Positions 14,733 to 23,669 are shown, counted from the stretch's first letter. The stretch is DNA of 24,851 bases from DAIDKA01 sp049792815 (GCA_049792815.1 JBARBG010000077.1:1-24851); one strand, 5' to 3'. Numbers and translations are program-made. The notes: generated from the letters alone by a model not told the origin.

Positions 14733-15872
14733 TCAACTGTCCTTCTTGGCGTGTGCCGCCCGAGTGCATCGCTCGTGATCGCGTTCGGTGATGTAGATGG
14801 AATTCTGCGCCAAGGCGCGGCCGTAAGCCATGCGTTCCTCTGTTGGGTGTAGGTCCATTGGAATCGACGCCATAAGCGCTTCGTTGCGATCCCGCATAAT
14901 CTGCGCGAATTCAGGATGAGTGAGGATGTAGAGGTCGTTGTTGCGCATGCCACGGAGCATAAGCCGACCGGCTTCGAGCGCACTCATGGCTAACTTGGGG
15001 TCGTTGACCACATTCCTCTCCGCAGCGATCGTTTTCGGATCAGTTTTTGTGCCGGTATTGGCCAAATCGCGCGAACGATTGCGGTTCGAGTCCCAGACGT
15101 TTGAGGTTACGAGCCCTGGAAGAAATACGGATGCGCCGATGTTGGTATTCACAAATTCCGCGCGCAGTGACTCCATCATTCCGACCACGGCATATTTCGA
15201 AGTGCAGTAGCAGCCCGCGTCGTCGACAGCGTAGAGTCCCCGCATCGACGACGTAGTGACGATCTGACCGCCTTCGCCGTGCGCCTGAATGCGCGGCAAA
15301 AAAGAGTGCACGCCGTTGAACACACCAGTGAGATTAACCCCCATCATCCAGTCCCAATCGTCATAGGTGGCACGGCTCAATGGCGCGGCTCCATTTAGAG
15401 CAACGCCGGCATTGTTGACCAGGACATGAACCTTACCGAAGACTTGTACTGTTTCCGCAGCCGCCTTTTCCATTCCGGGACGATCGGTCACGTCAACACT
15501 TATGGCGTGGACGCGGTTTTTGGCACTCTCAAGGTACTTCATCGCCTCATCAAGGTGGCTCTTAGTACGATAGGAGATCACTACTTTCATACCCGCATCA
15601 GTAAACGCGCGGGCGATGCCGAGCCCGACCCCGCTGTCACCACCCGTGATGAAGGCCACCTTTCCATCGACGTCTTTCATCGGAGCCTTGAGATCCGGGC
15701 AACTCCCAAGAGGAGCTTTTACGCTCGCTTGCGTCGCTGTCAGAGTCACGGCAGGCAGCATAGCCGCTGTGGAGGCGCTAGCCGCAGCAAGCGCCGTATG
15801 CTTTAGGAAGCGGCGGCGCGCGCGACCGGATGCGGTCATAGATGTCTCGACTTCGCTCTCATGTACTGACAT
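14733..15872 (-). CDS. Tat-signal short-chain dehydrogenase/reductase
   Basis: The 379-residue protein begins with a twin-arginine signal: RARRRFLKHTALAAAS (about 17-32) and a hydrophobic stretch to about residue 50. A classical SDR domain follows with the nucleotide motif TGGDSGVG (about 77-84), NNAG (about 153-156), a catalytic Ser in TTSSMRG (about 206-212) and the YxxxK pair in YCTSK (about 222-226). The family oxidises or reduces alcohol/ketone groups with NAD(P). An exported SDR is unusual because free NAD(P) is scarce in the periplasm; the cofactor could be carried folded through Tat. The ATG at 15872 is preferred to the GTG at 15893 because an AGGAG lies between them. The C-terminus (HAKKDS) ends right at the IS5 remnant, so it may have been altered by that insertion. 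Confidence 0.88.
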   Translation of the reverse strand: MSVHESEVETSMTASGRARRRFLKHTALAAASASTAAMLPAVTLTATQASVKAPLGSCPDLKAPMKDVDGKVAFITGGDSGVGLGIARAFTDAGMKVVISYRTKSHLDEAMKYLESAKNRVHAISVDVTDRPGMEKAAAETVQVFGKVHVLVNNAGVALNGAAPLSRATYDDWDWMMGVNLTGVFNGVHSFLPRIQAHGEGGQIVTTSSMRGLYAVDDAGCYCTSKYAVVGMMESLRAEFVNTNIGASVFLPGLVTSNVWDSNRNRSRDLANTGTKTDPKTIAAERNVVNDPKLAMSALEAGRLMLRGMRNNDLYILTHPEFAQIMRDRNEALMASIPMDLHPTEERMAYGRALAQNSIYITERDHERCTRAAHAKKDS

Positions 15873-16263
15873 CGCTTGCTCTCCTGAAATCACTCACTGT
15901 GATCGGCATTCTCTTGCCAACATTTGGAAGGACTCTTCAAGTTATTGTTCGAGCCCCAGGGTTGTCACGGGACAGTGGATTTCCAATAACTCCTGTCTTT
16001 CTATCGTGGGAGGACCATCTCAGCCGAGGCGTGTGGCCCGATCGCGCAATGGGCCAAGCATCTACAAAGGTACTATTGGCCAAACGTTAGGAATTGCCCC
16101 GGAGCCTTGGATGATTGGTGTGGTGACCGCTACCCGATCACGGCGGTGATGGTAGGCCCGTGCCCGAATCCGCCCCCCCTCTCGAAGAGGGGGAAGTCGC
16201 ACGACGAGCCGGAACCCCCGTTCGATTGAGAACGTACTGCGTTAAGATTCTCCAAAGGTTCAG
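15873..16263. other. Non-coding gap with a GC hairpin
   Basis: There is no recognisable gene between the short-chain dehydrogenase and the small membrane-protein frame. The notable structure is a perfect 8-bp stem, CCCCCTCT-CGA-AGAGGGGG, at 16175-16193. No T-run follows on either strand, so a terminator role is uncertain. Promoters for the divergent flanking genes should be here but are not clear. Confidence 0.5.
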
Positions 16264-16311
16264 ATGTCGCCCTCGCCGGTGCAATCGAAAGTCAAGAAGG
16301 GCGAGGACGCA

Positions 16312-16629
16312 ATGCCGCATGGAAGTTCAGTCGCAGTAGCGTTTGAATTGGACAATGCAATGAACTGGCATTCGTTTGTCGAATCACTGTCCCCACCGGG
16401 CACCGTCTTCGATCTCCGTCAGCTCCTCGCGCGAGTCACCAAAAGGCAGCTCCTGTTGCTCGCACTCGCGATGAGCGTAATAGGCGTAGCCATTATCCTT
16501 GGATTTTCGACGGCTTTCAGAGCCGGTGTCACTCAAATTGTCGAAGACCAAGTGAGAGCGTCAATAGAGCGCGCGACGAGAATAGACGCACCAAGTTCGT
16601 GGACGGCCAAGAATTCTCGCGGAAACTAA
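16312..16629 (+). CDS. Hypothetical small single-pass membrane protein
   Basis: The 105-residue frame has a soluble N-terminus (about 1-45), then one hydrophobic segment flanked by Lys/Arg (RQLLLLALAMSVIGVAIILG, about 60-79), then a charged amphipathic tail (TQIVEDQVRASIERATRID). The ATG at 16312 has GAGGA five bases upstream. An in-frame ATG at 16264, with AAAGG before it, would add 16 residues. I do not recognise a family. It could be a small inner-membrane protein or the 5' remnant of a membrane sensor whose remainder is lost. It is convergent with the thiolase gene 47 bases downstream. Confidence 0.4.
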   Translation: MPHGSSVAVAFELDNAMNWHSFVESLSPPGTVFDLRQLLARVTKRQLLLLALAMSVIGVAIILGFSTAFRAGVTQIVEDQVRASIERATRIDAPSSWTAKNSRGN

Positions 16630-16676
16630 GGCGAAAGTCTCGATGGCAACTCGGGCGCCCGTGACCGCCTTCGGCG

Positions 16677-17852
16677 CTAGTGGATTACCTCAAACAGACC
16701 GGCCGCGCCCATACCACCACCAATGCACATCGTCACTACGACGTAGCGGACTCCTCGACGGCGTCCTTCGAGCAGCGCATGACCAACTAGTCGGGAACCC
16801 GTCATGCCATACGGGTGACCCAAGGCAATGGCACCGCCGTTGACGTTCAAGCGATCATCCGGAATTCCGAGGCGCTTTTGGCAATACAGCACCTGCACCG
16901 CAAATGCCTCATTAAGCTCCCATAGGCCGATGTCGTCCGCCGACAGGCCCGCCTTAGCCAGAAGCTTCGGCACCGCGAACACGGGCCCTATCCCCATTTC
17001 ATCCGGTTCGCAGCCGGCTACCTGAAACCCGCGGAATGCTCCCAACGGGCTCGTTCCACTGCGCGCGGCAGCCGCCTCGCTCATGACGACGCAAAGCGAC
17101 GCGCCATCTGAAAGCTGACTGGCATTGCCGGCAGTAATGACGCCTCCTGGAAGCACTGGCTTGATTTTTGCCAGGGCCTCAATCGTGGTCTCGGGCCGTA
17201 TGCCCTCATCTTCCGATACCGTAACCTGCACCGTCGCAATCACTCCATCGGGGCGTTCAACAGCCATCGTCGTCGTCATCGGGGCGATTTCAGCGGCGAA
17301 TCTGCCGCCGGCGCGGGCCGCGGCGGCGCGAACCTGACTGCCCAGTCCGTACTCGTCCTGAACATCACGTGGAATGTTATAACGCTTAGCGACCGTTTCG
17401 GCCGTATCCAGCATGCTCCAGTAGGTGGCGGGCACATTCGCTGCGACCCAGTCTTCCTGGACATTAAAGGTATTTGCCTGAGCCTGGCAGAGGGTGATGG
17501 ACTCGATTCCACCAGCAAGGTAAACCTCACCTTCGCCGGCGAGGATGCGCTGGGACGCCAGCGCAATCGCCTGCAAACCGGTCGAACAGAAGCGATTGAT
17601 CGTGAGCCCGCAAGTTGATACCGGCAAGCCCGCCCGTAGTGCAACAATCCGCGCAATGTTCATGCCGGATGGGCCCTCGGTGAAGGCTCCACCGAGGATC
17701 ACATCTTCCACCTTCGCAGGATCAACGCCCGCGCGCTGGATTGCATGGCTGGCAACGTGGGCGCCCATCGTGACGGGGTGCGTGAGATTGAAGCTGCCGC
17801 GAAACGATCGGGTGAGCGGCGTGCGCGCTGTCGAGACGATGAGTGCATCCAT
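16677..17852 (-). CDS. Thiolase (acetyl-CoA C-acyltransferase)
   Basis: The 391-residue protein is a full-length thiolase. It has the N-terminal DALIVSTARTP and the active-site nucleophile Cys89 in NRFCSTGLQAI. Also present are NASQLSDGAS, the ELNEAFAVQ segment, GGAIALGHPYGMTG with the catalytic His, and the C-terminal CIGGGMGAAG carrying the second catalytic Cys. It would cleave 3-ketoacyl-CoA with CoA to release acetyl-CoA (or propionyl-CoA), the last beta-oxidation step. The ATG at 17852 lies 15 bases after the preceding hydratase/dehydrogenase stop, so the two are one transcriptional unit. Biosynthetic acetoacetyl-CoA thiolase is the alternative, but the FadB-like and ETF neighbours favour degradation. 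Substrate chain or ring type is unknown. Confidence 0.93.
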   Translation of the reverse strand: MDALIVSTARTPLTRSFRGSFNLTHPVTMGAHVASHAIQRAGVDPAKVEDVILGGAFTEGPSGMNIARIVALRAGLPVSTCGLTINRFCSTGLQAIALASQRILAGEGEVYLAGGIESITLCQAQANTFNVQEDWVAANVPATYWSMLDTAETVAKRYNIPRDVQDEYGLGSQVRAAAARAGGRFAAEIAPMTTTMAVERPDGVIATVQVTVSEDEGIRPETTIEALAKIKPVLPGGVITAGNASQLSDGASLCVVMSEAAAARSGTSPLGAFRGFQVAGCEPDEMGIGPVFAVPKLLAKAGLSADDIGLWELNEAFAVQVLYCQKRLGIPDDRLNVNGGAIALGHPYGMTGSRLVGHALLEGRRRGVRYVVVTMCIGGGMGAAGLFEVIH

Positions 17853-17867
17853 TTTTGCGCGATCCTG

Positions 17868-19979
17868 TCAGGAATCGGAAGTGAAGGTCTGACCGCCGGA
17901 CGCGAGGGACTGCAGGAGCTCTGCAGGCCGCCAACGGGATTCGCGGCATTGATACGCGGGCCCATGTTGTAAGCGGCGGATTGAAAACAATACATCGACT
18001 AAGCCGCGCCGATCGGCGTAGAACATAGGACCACCCCGCCACCTCGGAAAGCCGTAACCGGCGACGTACACCACGTCGACGTCAGAGGCGCGACGAGCAA
18101 TCCCATCCTCGATTACATGCGCCCCTTCATTTACGAGAGCCAATATCAGCCGATCGACGATTTCATCGTCACTAATCCTCCGACGCTGCAGCCCGAGTCG
18201 CGCGGACTCCGCAAAAACCAGCGCTTCGACTTCCTGACTGGGAACAGGGGCCCGCTGACCCGGTCGATAGTCGTACCAGCCGCGTCCGACCTTCTGTCCG
18301 AATCGGCCAGCAGCCTCCAGAGCGGAGGCTGTTCGCGAGTAAACCAGTTCGGGGTATTTTTGAAGGCGTTGCTCTCTGATCTTGCCGCCGAGGTCGTTTC
18401 CGGCAAGGTCACAGACTCGGAACGGACCCATGGCCATTCCCCACCGCTCGATGGCCTGGTCGACCTGCTCGGGCAGGGCGCCCTCATCCAGCAATAGCCC
18501 CGCTTCAGTAAGGTAGGGTTGAAGCATCCGGTTGCCGATGAAGCCCTCGCACACCCCGGAGACGACCGGCGTCTTTCCGATTCGACGTGCCAACGCCAGT
18601 GCGGTGGCGATGGCATCCTTTGACGTACTCTTCCCCTCGACGATCTCCAGAAGCTTCATGACGTGCGCGGGGCTAAAGAAGTGCAGGCCAAGAATGTCCT
18701 GTGGTCGGCCAGTGGCGTGCGCGATCTCATTGACATCGAGCATGGAGGTATTGCTGGCGAGGATCGCGCCGGGCTTGGCGAGGGCATCAATCTGCGCAAA
18801 AACGGAGCGCTTAATTTCCATGTCCTCGAATACCGCCTCAATCACGAGGTCGGCATTGCACAATTTCGCGAAGTCCTGCGAGCCATGAATCAGGGACAGC
18901 CGCTTCTGTATCTGGACTTCATCCAGTTTCCCTCTCTTGCTCGCCTCCTGATACGTCTGCTTGATCACAGCGAGGCCTCTGTCGAGAGCCTCCTCGGATC
19001 GCTCGATGATTTCCACAGGCAGCCCGGCGTTTACGAGACTCATGACAATCCCGGTGCCCATGGTTCCTGCGCCGATCACCGCGACTTGCTGCACGTCTCG
19101 CGCTTTCCCGGGAGGCATGGTTTTGGTCGGCTCAGCGGCCGCACGACGTTCCGCCAAGAAGGCGTGCCTGAGGCCGAAGAACTGCGGGCTGGCCGTGAGC
19201 CTGGAGATGGTCTCACTTTCTTTCTTCATTCCGGCGGAAAACGGCAGAGAAACGGCGAACTCAAGGCAGTCGACGCACGCTAACGGCGCCGGAACTCCCT
19301 TGGCGCGCTTCGTAACCGTGGCTCGGCCAAAGGCAAGAAAGGCCTGTGCATTGGCCATGTGGATCTTAAGATCACGAGTGCGCCGCAATGACGCACCGGA
19401 TTGCACGTCGCGCGAGAGTCGCATGGACAGGGAACATGCCTCGGACAGCACATCACCATCGGTGACTGCATCCAGGAGGCCACTTTGCTTGTGCAAGTGG
19501 GCACCTTCGATTTGACCCAAACAGATCAAGTTGAAGGCGAGCTCCAATCCCACAAGTCGCGGCAGTCGCTGGGTACCTCCTGCCCCTGGAATCAGGCCAA
19601 GGTGAACCTCCGGCAAGCCGATCTGCGCGTCAGAGCGCGCCACGCGTGCGTGACAGGAGAGAGCAAGTTCCAAGCCGCCGCCCACCGCACTTCCATGAAG
19701 GCACGCCACGATCGGCTTGGAGCTCAGTTCGATCATCTCCATGAGCGCGTTCAACGAAGGTTCCTGCCAGATCGCCGGGCCGTCAAATTCGGTGATATCG
19801 CCGCCCGCGCTGAAGCCTCGGCCGGCACCCTGGATGACAATGGCAGCAACCGCCGGGTCACCCAAGGCTGCGCGCAGGTCATTCTCCAACCTGCGTCTGA
19901 GCGCGAGCGACAGCACGTTGACGGGTGGGTTGTCGAGCGTGATTACTGCGACGGCGTCCTTCAAAAGAAACCCGGGCAC
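17868..19979 (-). CDS. Bifunctional enoyl-CoA hydratase / 3-hydroxyacyl-CoA dehydrogenase (FadB-like)
   Basis: The 703-residue fusion has an N-terminal crotonase domain (about 5-190): the oxyanion motif FSAGGDI (about 56-62), GGGLELALSCHARVA with Glu104, and LPEVHLGLIPGAGGTQRL with Glu124, so both hydratase glutamates are present. An NAD-binding domain follows (GAGTMGTG, about 303-310; ASNTSMLDVNEIA; GLHFFSPAHVM with the catalytic His) and then the dehydrogenase C-terminal domain (VCEGFIGNRM, YPELVYSRTA, VGRGWYDY). It would hydrate enoyl-CoA and oxidise the 3-hydroxyacyl-CoA with NAD+. The start is taken as GTG at 19979, with AAGGA seven bases upstream; a longer reading would run into etfA. 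It is third in the etfB-etfA-fadB-thiolase order. FadB and FadJ types are not distinguishable here. Confidence 0.93.
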   Translation of the reverse strand: MPGFLLKDAVAVITLDNPPVNVLSLALRRRLENDLRAALGDPAVAAIVIQGAGRGFSAGGDITEFDGPAIWQEPSLNALMEMIELSSKPIVACLHGSAVGGGLELALSCHARVARSDAQIGLPEVHLGLIPGAGGTQRLPRLVGLELAFNLICLGQIEGAHLHKQSGLLDAVTDGDVLSEACSLSMRLSRDVQSGASLRRTRDLKIHMANAQAFLAFGRATVTKRAKGVPAPLACVDCLEFAVSLPFSAGMKKESETISRLTASPQFFGLRHAFLAERRAAAEPTKTMPPGKARDVQQVAVIGAGTMGTGIVMSLVNAGLPVEIIERSEEALDRGLAVIKQTYQEASKRGKLDEVQIQKRLSLIHGSQDFAKLCNADLVIEAVFEDMEIKRSVFAQIDALAKPGAILASNTSMLDVNEIAHATGRPQDILGLHFFSPAHVMKLLEIVEGKSTSKDAIATALALARRIGKTPVVSGVCEGFIGNRMLQPYLTEAGLLLDEGALPEQVDQAIERWGMAMGPFRVCDLAGNDLGGKIREQRLQKYPELVYSRTASALEAAGRFGQKVGRGWYDYRPGQRAPVPSQEVEALVFAESARLGLQRRRISDDEIVDRLILALVNEGAHVIEDGIARRASDVDVVYVAGYGFPRWRGGPMFYADRRGLVDVLFSIRRLQHGPAYQCRESRWRPAELLQSLASGGQTFTSDS

Positions 19980-20017
19980 TGGTGTTCCTTGTGGAGTTAA
20001 ACGGAGGTCAGGCGCGC

Positions 20018-20950
20018 TTAGAGCGCCGCGAGGAGCTGGGGCACCGCAGAGAACAGGTCCGCCTCGAGGCAATAGTCAGCGATTTCAAAGATCGGGGACG
20101 CAGGATCGTTATTGATGGCCACGATCACCTTGGAGTCCTTCATGCCAGCAAGGTGTTGCACCGCGCCTGAAATACCTATGGCAATGTACAGTTTGGGGGC
20201 GACAATTTTACCGGTCTGACCAACCTGGAAGTCGTTTGGCGCGTAGCCGGCGTCCACCGCGGCACGACTTGCCCCGACAGCGGCGCCTAGTTTGTCGGCC
20301 AATGGCAGGATCATCTCGTCAAATTTCTGCCGCGAGCCTAGGGCGCGTCCACCCGAGACTACAACGCTGGCTGCAGTCAGCTCCGGCCGTTCGCTGGGCG
20401 TACTGTCGAGCCGCATAAACTGGCTCTTGCCGGAGTCGGGCACAGCTGCGAGCGCCTCCTGCACGGCATTGCCGCCACTCGGAGATGCTGCCTCGAACGC
20501 GGCAGTCCGCACTGTCAGCACCTTGATCGCATCGGAGTTCTGTACCGTAGCTATCAAGTTACCGGCATAAATGGGGCGCTCGAAGGTGTCGGGACTTGCG
20601 ACAGCGGTGATATCACTGACTTGGAACGAATCCAGGCAAGCAGCCACACGCGGAGCAACACCCTTACCCCAGGCAGTCGCCGGAAACAGAAGGTGGGTGT
20701 AGTCCCGAGCGATTGCCAAGACTTGTGCACAGACGACCTCCGGCAGTCGATGTCGCAGCGATTCTCCTTCGGTCAGCCAAACTTTCTTAACCCCGGCTAT
20801 TGTTCGGGCTGCGGCCGCGACAGGTCCGGCATTCGCACCTGCAACCAGGACATGAACGTCGTCTCCGAGCTTTCCGGCTGCAGTAACAGTGTTGTAGGTG
20901 GCACCTGCGAGGCGCGCATTGTCGTGCTCCGCAATGACGAGTACAGCCAT
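20018..20950 (-). CDS. etfA: Electron transfer flavoprotein, alpha subunit
   Basis: The 310-residue ETF alpha subunit has the N-terminal nucleotide-binding-like domain (VLVIAEHDNARL, AGANAGPVAAAA). The C-terminal FAD domain carries VVSGGRALGS (about 199-208), GYAPNDFQVGQTGKIVAPKLYIAIGISGAVQHLAGMKDSKVIVAINND and FEIADYCLEADLF. It binds FAD and, with ETF beta, takes electrons from acyl-CoA dehydrogenases and passes them to ETF:quinone oxidoreductase at the inner membrane. The ATG follows the etfB stop by one base, which points to translational coupling, and 38 bases separate its stop from the FadB-like start. The acyl-CoA dehydrogenase at 21857 is the likely electron donor. Confidence 0.96.
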   Translation of the reverse strand: MAVLVIAEHDNARLAGATYNTVTAAGKLGDDVHVLVAGANAGPVAAAARTIAGVKKVWLTEGESLRHRLPEVVCAQVLAIARDYTHLLFPATAWGKGVAPRVAACLDSFQVSDITAVASPDTFERPIYAGNLIATVQNSDAIKVLTVRTAAFEAASPSGGNAVQEALAAVPDSGKSQFMRLDSTPSERPELTAASVVVSGGRALGSRQKFDEMILPLADKLGAAVGASRAAVDAGYAPNDFQVGQTGKIVAPKLYIAIGISGAVQHLAGMKDSKVIVAINNDPASPIFEIADYCLEADLFSAVPQLLAAL

Positions 20951-20951
20951 A

Positions 20952-21701
20952 CTAAATCACTCGAGCTTCATTCCTAAGCTTGTCTACCAGCGTCGCGACG
21001 TCTGGGACCCTGGTTCCGCCGCGTCGCCGGGGCGGCTCCGAAACGCGTAACGTGCGAATGCGGCTGGAAACATCGACGCCCAAATCGGCTGGAGTTAGGG
21101 TCTCCAGTGGCTTCTTCTTCGCCTTCAGGATGTTGGGCAGCGTGATGTACCGGGGTTCGTTGAGACGAAGATCGACGGTTACGACAGCCGGGAGCGTGAT
21201 CCGAATGGTCTCCAAACCACCGTCGACTTCACGCGTGACCACGAGCGCGCCGTCAGTGGGCTCAATCTTCGAGGCGAATGTGGCTTGGGGCAGATCAGCC
21301 AGGGCGGCAATCATCTGCCCCGTCTGATTGCTGTCATCGTCGATAGCCTGCTTTCCAAGCATTATGAGTTGCGGGCTTTCACGCGCGGCCACCGCCTTGA
21401 TCAGTTTGGCTACGGTCAACGGCGGCAACTCAATGTCGGTGTGCACAAGGATGGCGCGGTCCGCACCCATGGCCAAGGCCGTACGCAGCGTTTCACTGCT
21501 GCTCGCCGAGCCGCAACTGACCACGGTCACCGATGTGGCGGTGCCTCGTTCCTTCAGGCGTATTGCCTCTTCAAGCGCAATCTCATCAAACGGATTGACA
21601 ATCATTTTACCGTTCGCAAGATCCACGCCCGTTCCGTCTGCCCGGATGCGTGGCCGCGTAGCGTGATCGAGGACACGCTTGACGGCTACCAGTACCTTCA
21701 T
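20952..21701 (-). CDS. etfB: Electron transfer flavoprotein, beta subunit
   Basis: The 249-residue ETF beta subunit has the usual opening MKVLVAVKRVLDHATRP, then GVDLANGKMIVNPFDEIALEEAIRLKE (about 28-54) and the AMGADRAILVH segment. The ID-DSNQTGQMIAALADLPQATFA block and LPAVVTVDLRLNEPRYITLPNILKAKKKPL also match the family. It forms the ETF heterodimer with the next gene and carries the AMP site. The start at 21701 fits the common 249-residue length and has AAAGGA five bases upstream; in-frame ATGs at 21707 and 21719 would add four or six residues and leave no room for that site. It is the first gene of the minus-strand beta-oxidation operon and is divergent from the acyl-CoA dehydrogenase, 155 bases away. 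Confidence 0.95.
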   Translation of the reverse strand: MKVLVAVKRVLDHATRPRIRADGTGVDLANGKMIVNPFDEIALEEAIRLKERGTATSVTVVSCGSASSSETLRTALAMGADRAILVHTDIELPPLTVAKLIKAVAARESPQLIMLGKQAIDDDSNQTGQMIAALADLPQATFASKIEPTDGALVVTREVDGGLETIRITLPAVVTVDLRLNEPRYITLPNILKAKKKPLETLTPADLGVDVSSRIRTLRVSEPPRRRGGTRVPDVATLVDKLRNEARVI

Positions 21702-21856
21702 CAGCATCCTTTTAGCCAATTCGTCCTTTTGGCCTGCAAGTTTCAGGCAACGAGCCCTGGGCCGGGTACCCCTCCTGGCGGGTGGTGCGGCTTAGGGGCC
21801 CGAGGTGAATCGTAGCCCTATACTGGCGCAATGAATCACTGTTCAGGAAACCGGCC

Positions 21857-23638
21857 GTGAAAGCCTACAACGCCCCATTGGATGACATCCGTTTTGTTCT
21901 GTGGCATCTGGTGGACCTCGATTCGCTGAAAAATCTGCCGGAATCCGAGGTCCTAGCCGATCACGGGTTGACCAATACGATTCTTGAGCAGGCCAGCCGA
22001 TTTGCCACGGAGATCTTGTGGCCATTGGATTCCTCCGGCGATCGCCAGGGGTCGCGGTGGAACGAAAACGGCGTAGTGACTGCGCCCGGATTCGTAGCCG
22101 CTTACCGGCAGTTCGTCGAGGCCGGTTGGAACAACATAGAGATGCCCGGGGAATACGGCGGTCAAGACCTTCCCCAGGTTCTTTGCTGCGCCGTCGAAGA
22201 AATGTTCGTCGCGGCAAACAAAGCATTTTGCATGTGTCCGCATATTGCGCCGGCGGCTGTCAGGGCTTTGGTCGCGGCTGGCAGCGAGCCCCTGAAATCG
22301 TTCTTTATACCGAAACTCGTCAGCGGCGAGTACGCCGCCACCATGGACCTGACGGAGCCCCAGGCGGGATCGGACGTCGGGGCGCTGCGCACGCGCGCGG
22401 AGCCGCAACCCGATGGAAGTTACCGACTTTTCGGTCAGAAGATATTTATCACCTTCGGCGATCATGATCTGACGGAAAACATAGTGCATCTCGTATTGGC
22501 GCGAATCACCGGTGCGCCGGCCGGATCCAAAGGGATTTCCCTGTTCGTGGTGCCAAAGATTCTTCAGGACGGGCGCCGCAATGATTTGATGTGTACCGGT
22601 ATTGAACACAAGCTCGGAAATCACGCCAGCCCAACATGCTCCCTTACCTACGGCGCACGTGGCGACGGTGCGATCGGCTGGTTGGTCGGCCAAGAAAACC
22701 GCGGACTTCAGTCCATGTTTGTGATGATGAATGGGGCGCGGTTCAATGTAGGTCTCGAGGGACTCGGTGTCGCGGAGCGGGCCTACCAACAGGCACTGGG
22801 CTACGCGCGCGAGCGCGTCCAAGGACGATTGGTGGGCGGCCAGGTCCCGGTTGCGATCGTGCAGCACCCGGACGTACGACGCATGCTGCTGTCGATGCGC
22901 AGTCAGATTGAGGCAATGCGTGCCGTCGCTTATAACGTTGCCGCGGCGCGTCATATTGCGGAGCGCCATCCGGAGGCGGGTCAGCGCCAGACGCAGCAGG
23001 CGTTTGTCGATTTGGTGATGCCCGTCTTCAAAGGATGGGCGACTGAAACTGGAATTGAGGTCGCATCCACCTGCATCCAAGTTTACGGTGGGGCCGGGTA
23101 CGTGGATGACCATGGCGCCACCCAACCCTTACGGGACGTACGCATCACGTCGATCTATGAGGGTACGACTTCGATCCAGGCGCACGACCTCGTCGAGCGC
23201 AAATTGGTGCGCGATGGGGGCGCCGCCTATCGAGCATGGTTGCCCATGGCAGAACAGGCTGCTAGGGAACTTTTAGAAAGCGAGTCGCCAGATCTTTCGG
23301 GCATCGGGCGAGGACTTCTCCGTGCAATTGAAGCCCTCACGAAGGCGGTTGAATATGCCATCGTCAGTTTCCCGCATCGACCGTCGGAGGTTTTGGCAGG
23401 CTCGGTACCATTGCTGCGTGCGTTTGGCATCGTTCTCGGAGGATGGCAGATGGGCCGGGCGGCTTTAGTCGCGCAACGCTGCCTGCAGCAGGGCCAGGGC
23501 CATGCGCCTTTCTTAAAGGGAAAACTGGTAAGTGCCTGCTTCTATTCGTTCCACGTCATGCCTGTGGCCATTTCTCTGGCCAATACCGCAGTGGAAGGGG
23601 GTGCCAGTGTGATGGCCATGGACGAGTCGGCCTTCTGA
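21857..23638 (+). CDS. Acyl-CoA dehydrogenase, long DmdC-like type
   Basis: At 593 residues this is longer than classical acyl-CoA dehydrogenases (~380), because of an N-terminal extension (YNAPLDDIRFVL) and a C-terminal helical domain. Core motifs are MDLTEPQAGSDVGALRT (FAD/substrate contact, about 158-174), GQKIFITFGDHDLTENIVHLVLAR, GIEHKLGNHASPTCSL, QVYGGAGYVDD, and IYEGTTSIQAHDL with the presumed catalytic base Glu435. Layout and length match the DmdC/long FadE-like family acting on varied acyl-CoAs. It would make the enoyl-CoA used by the FadB-like protein and reduce the ETF encoded divergently. The GTG start has AGGAA eight bases upstream. A possible -10 (TATACT, 21819-21824) lies 33 bases before it, without a clear -35. 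Substrate is unknown. Confidence 0.94.
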   Translation: MKAYNAPLDDIRFVLWHLVDLDSLKNLPESEVLADHGLTNTILEQASRFATEILWPLDSSGDRQGSRWNENGVVTAPGFVAAYRQFVEAGWNNIEMPGEYGGQDLPQVLCCAVEEMFVAANKAFCMCPHIAPAAVRALVAAGSEPLKSFFIPKLVSGEYAATMDLTEPQAGSDVGALRTRAEPQPDGSYRLFGQKIFITFGDHDLTENIVHLVLARITGAPAGSKGISLFVVPKILQDGRRNDLMCTGIEHKLGNHASPTCSLTYGARGDGAIGWLVGQENRGLQSMFVMMNGARFNVGLEGLGVAERAYQQALGYARERVQGRLVGGQVPVAIVQHPDVRRMLLSMRSQIEAMRAVAYNVAAARHIAERHPEAGQRQTQQAFVDLVMPVFKGWATETGIEVASTCIQVYGGAGYVDDHGATQPLRDVRITSIYEGTTSIQAHDLVERKLVRDGGAAYRAWLPMAEQAARELLESESPDLSGIGRGLLRAIEALTKAVEYAIVSFPHRPSEVLAGSVPLLRAFGIVLGGWQMGRAALVAQRCLQQGQGHAPFLKGKLVSACFYSFHVMPVAISLANTAVEGGASVMAMDESAF

Positions 23639-23669
23639 CTTCCGTCGGCAATACCACAGGTTGGAAGAG

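Noticed and set aside
16175..16193. GC hairpin CCCCCTCT-CGA-AGAGGGGG as a terminator
   Set aside because: No T-run on either strand, and it does not follow a stop codon closely, so it is recorded only as structure.
21953..23125. 390-residue open frame antisense to the acyl-CoA dehydrogenase
   Set aside because: It is a codon-shadow of a strongly conserved gene; its translation shows no domain and is rich in Arg/His as such shadows are.
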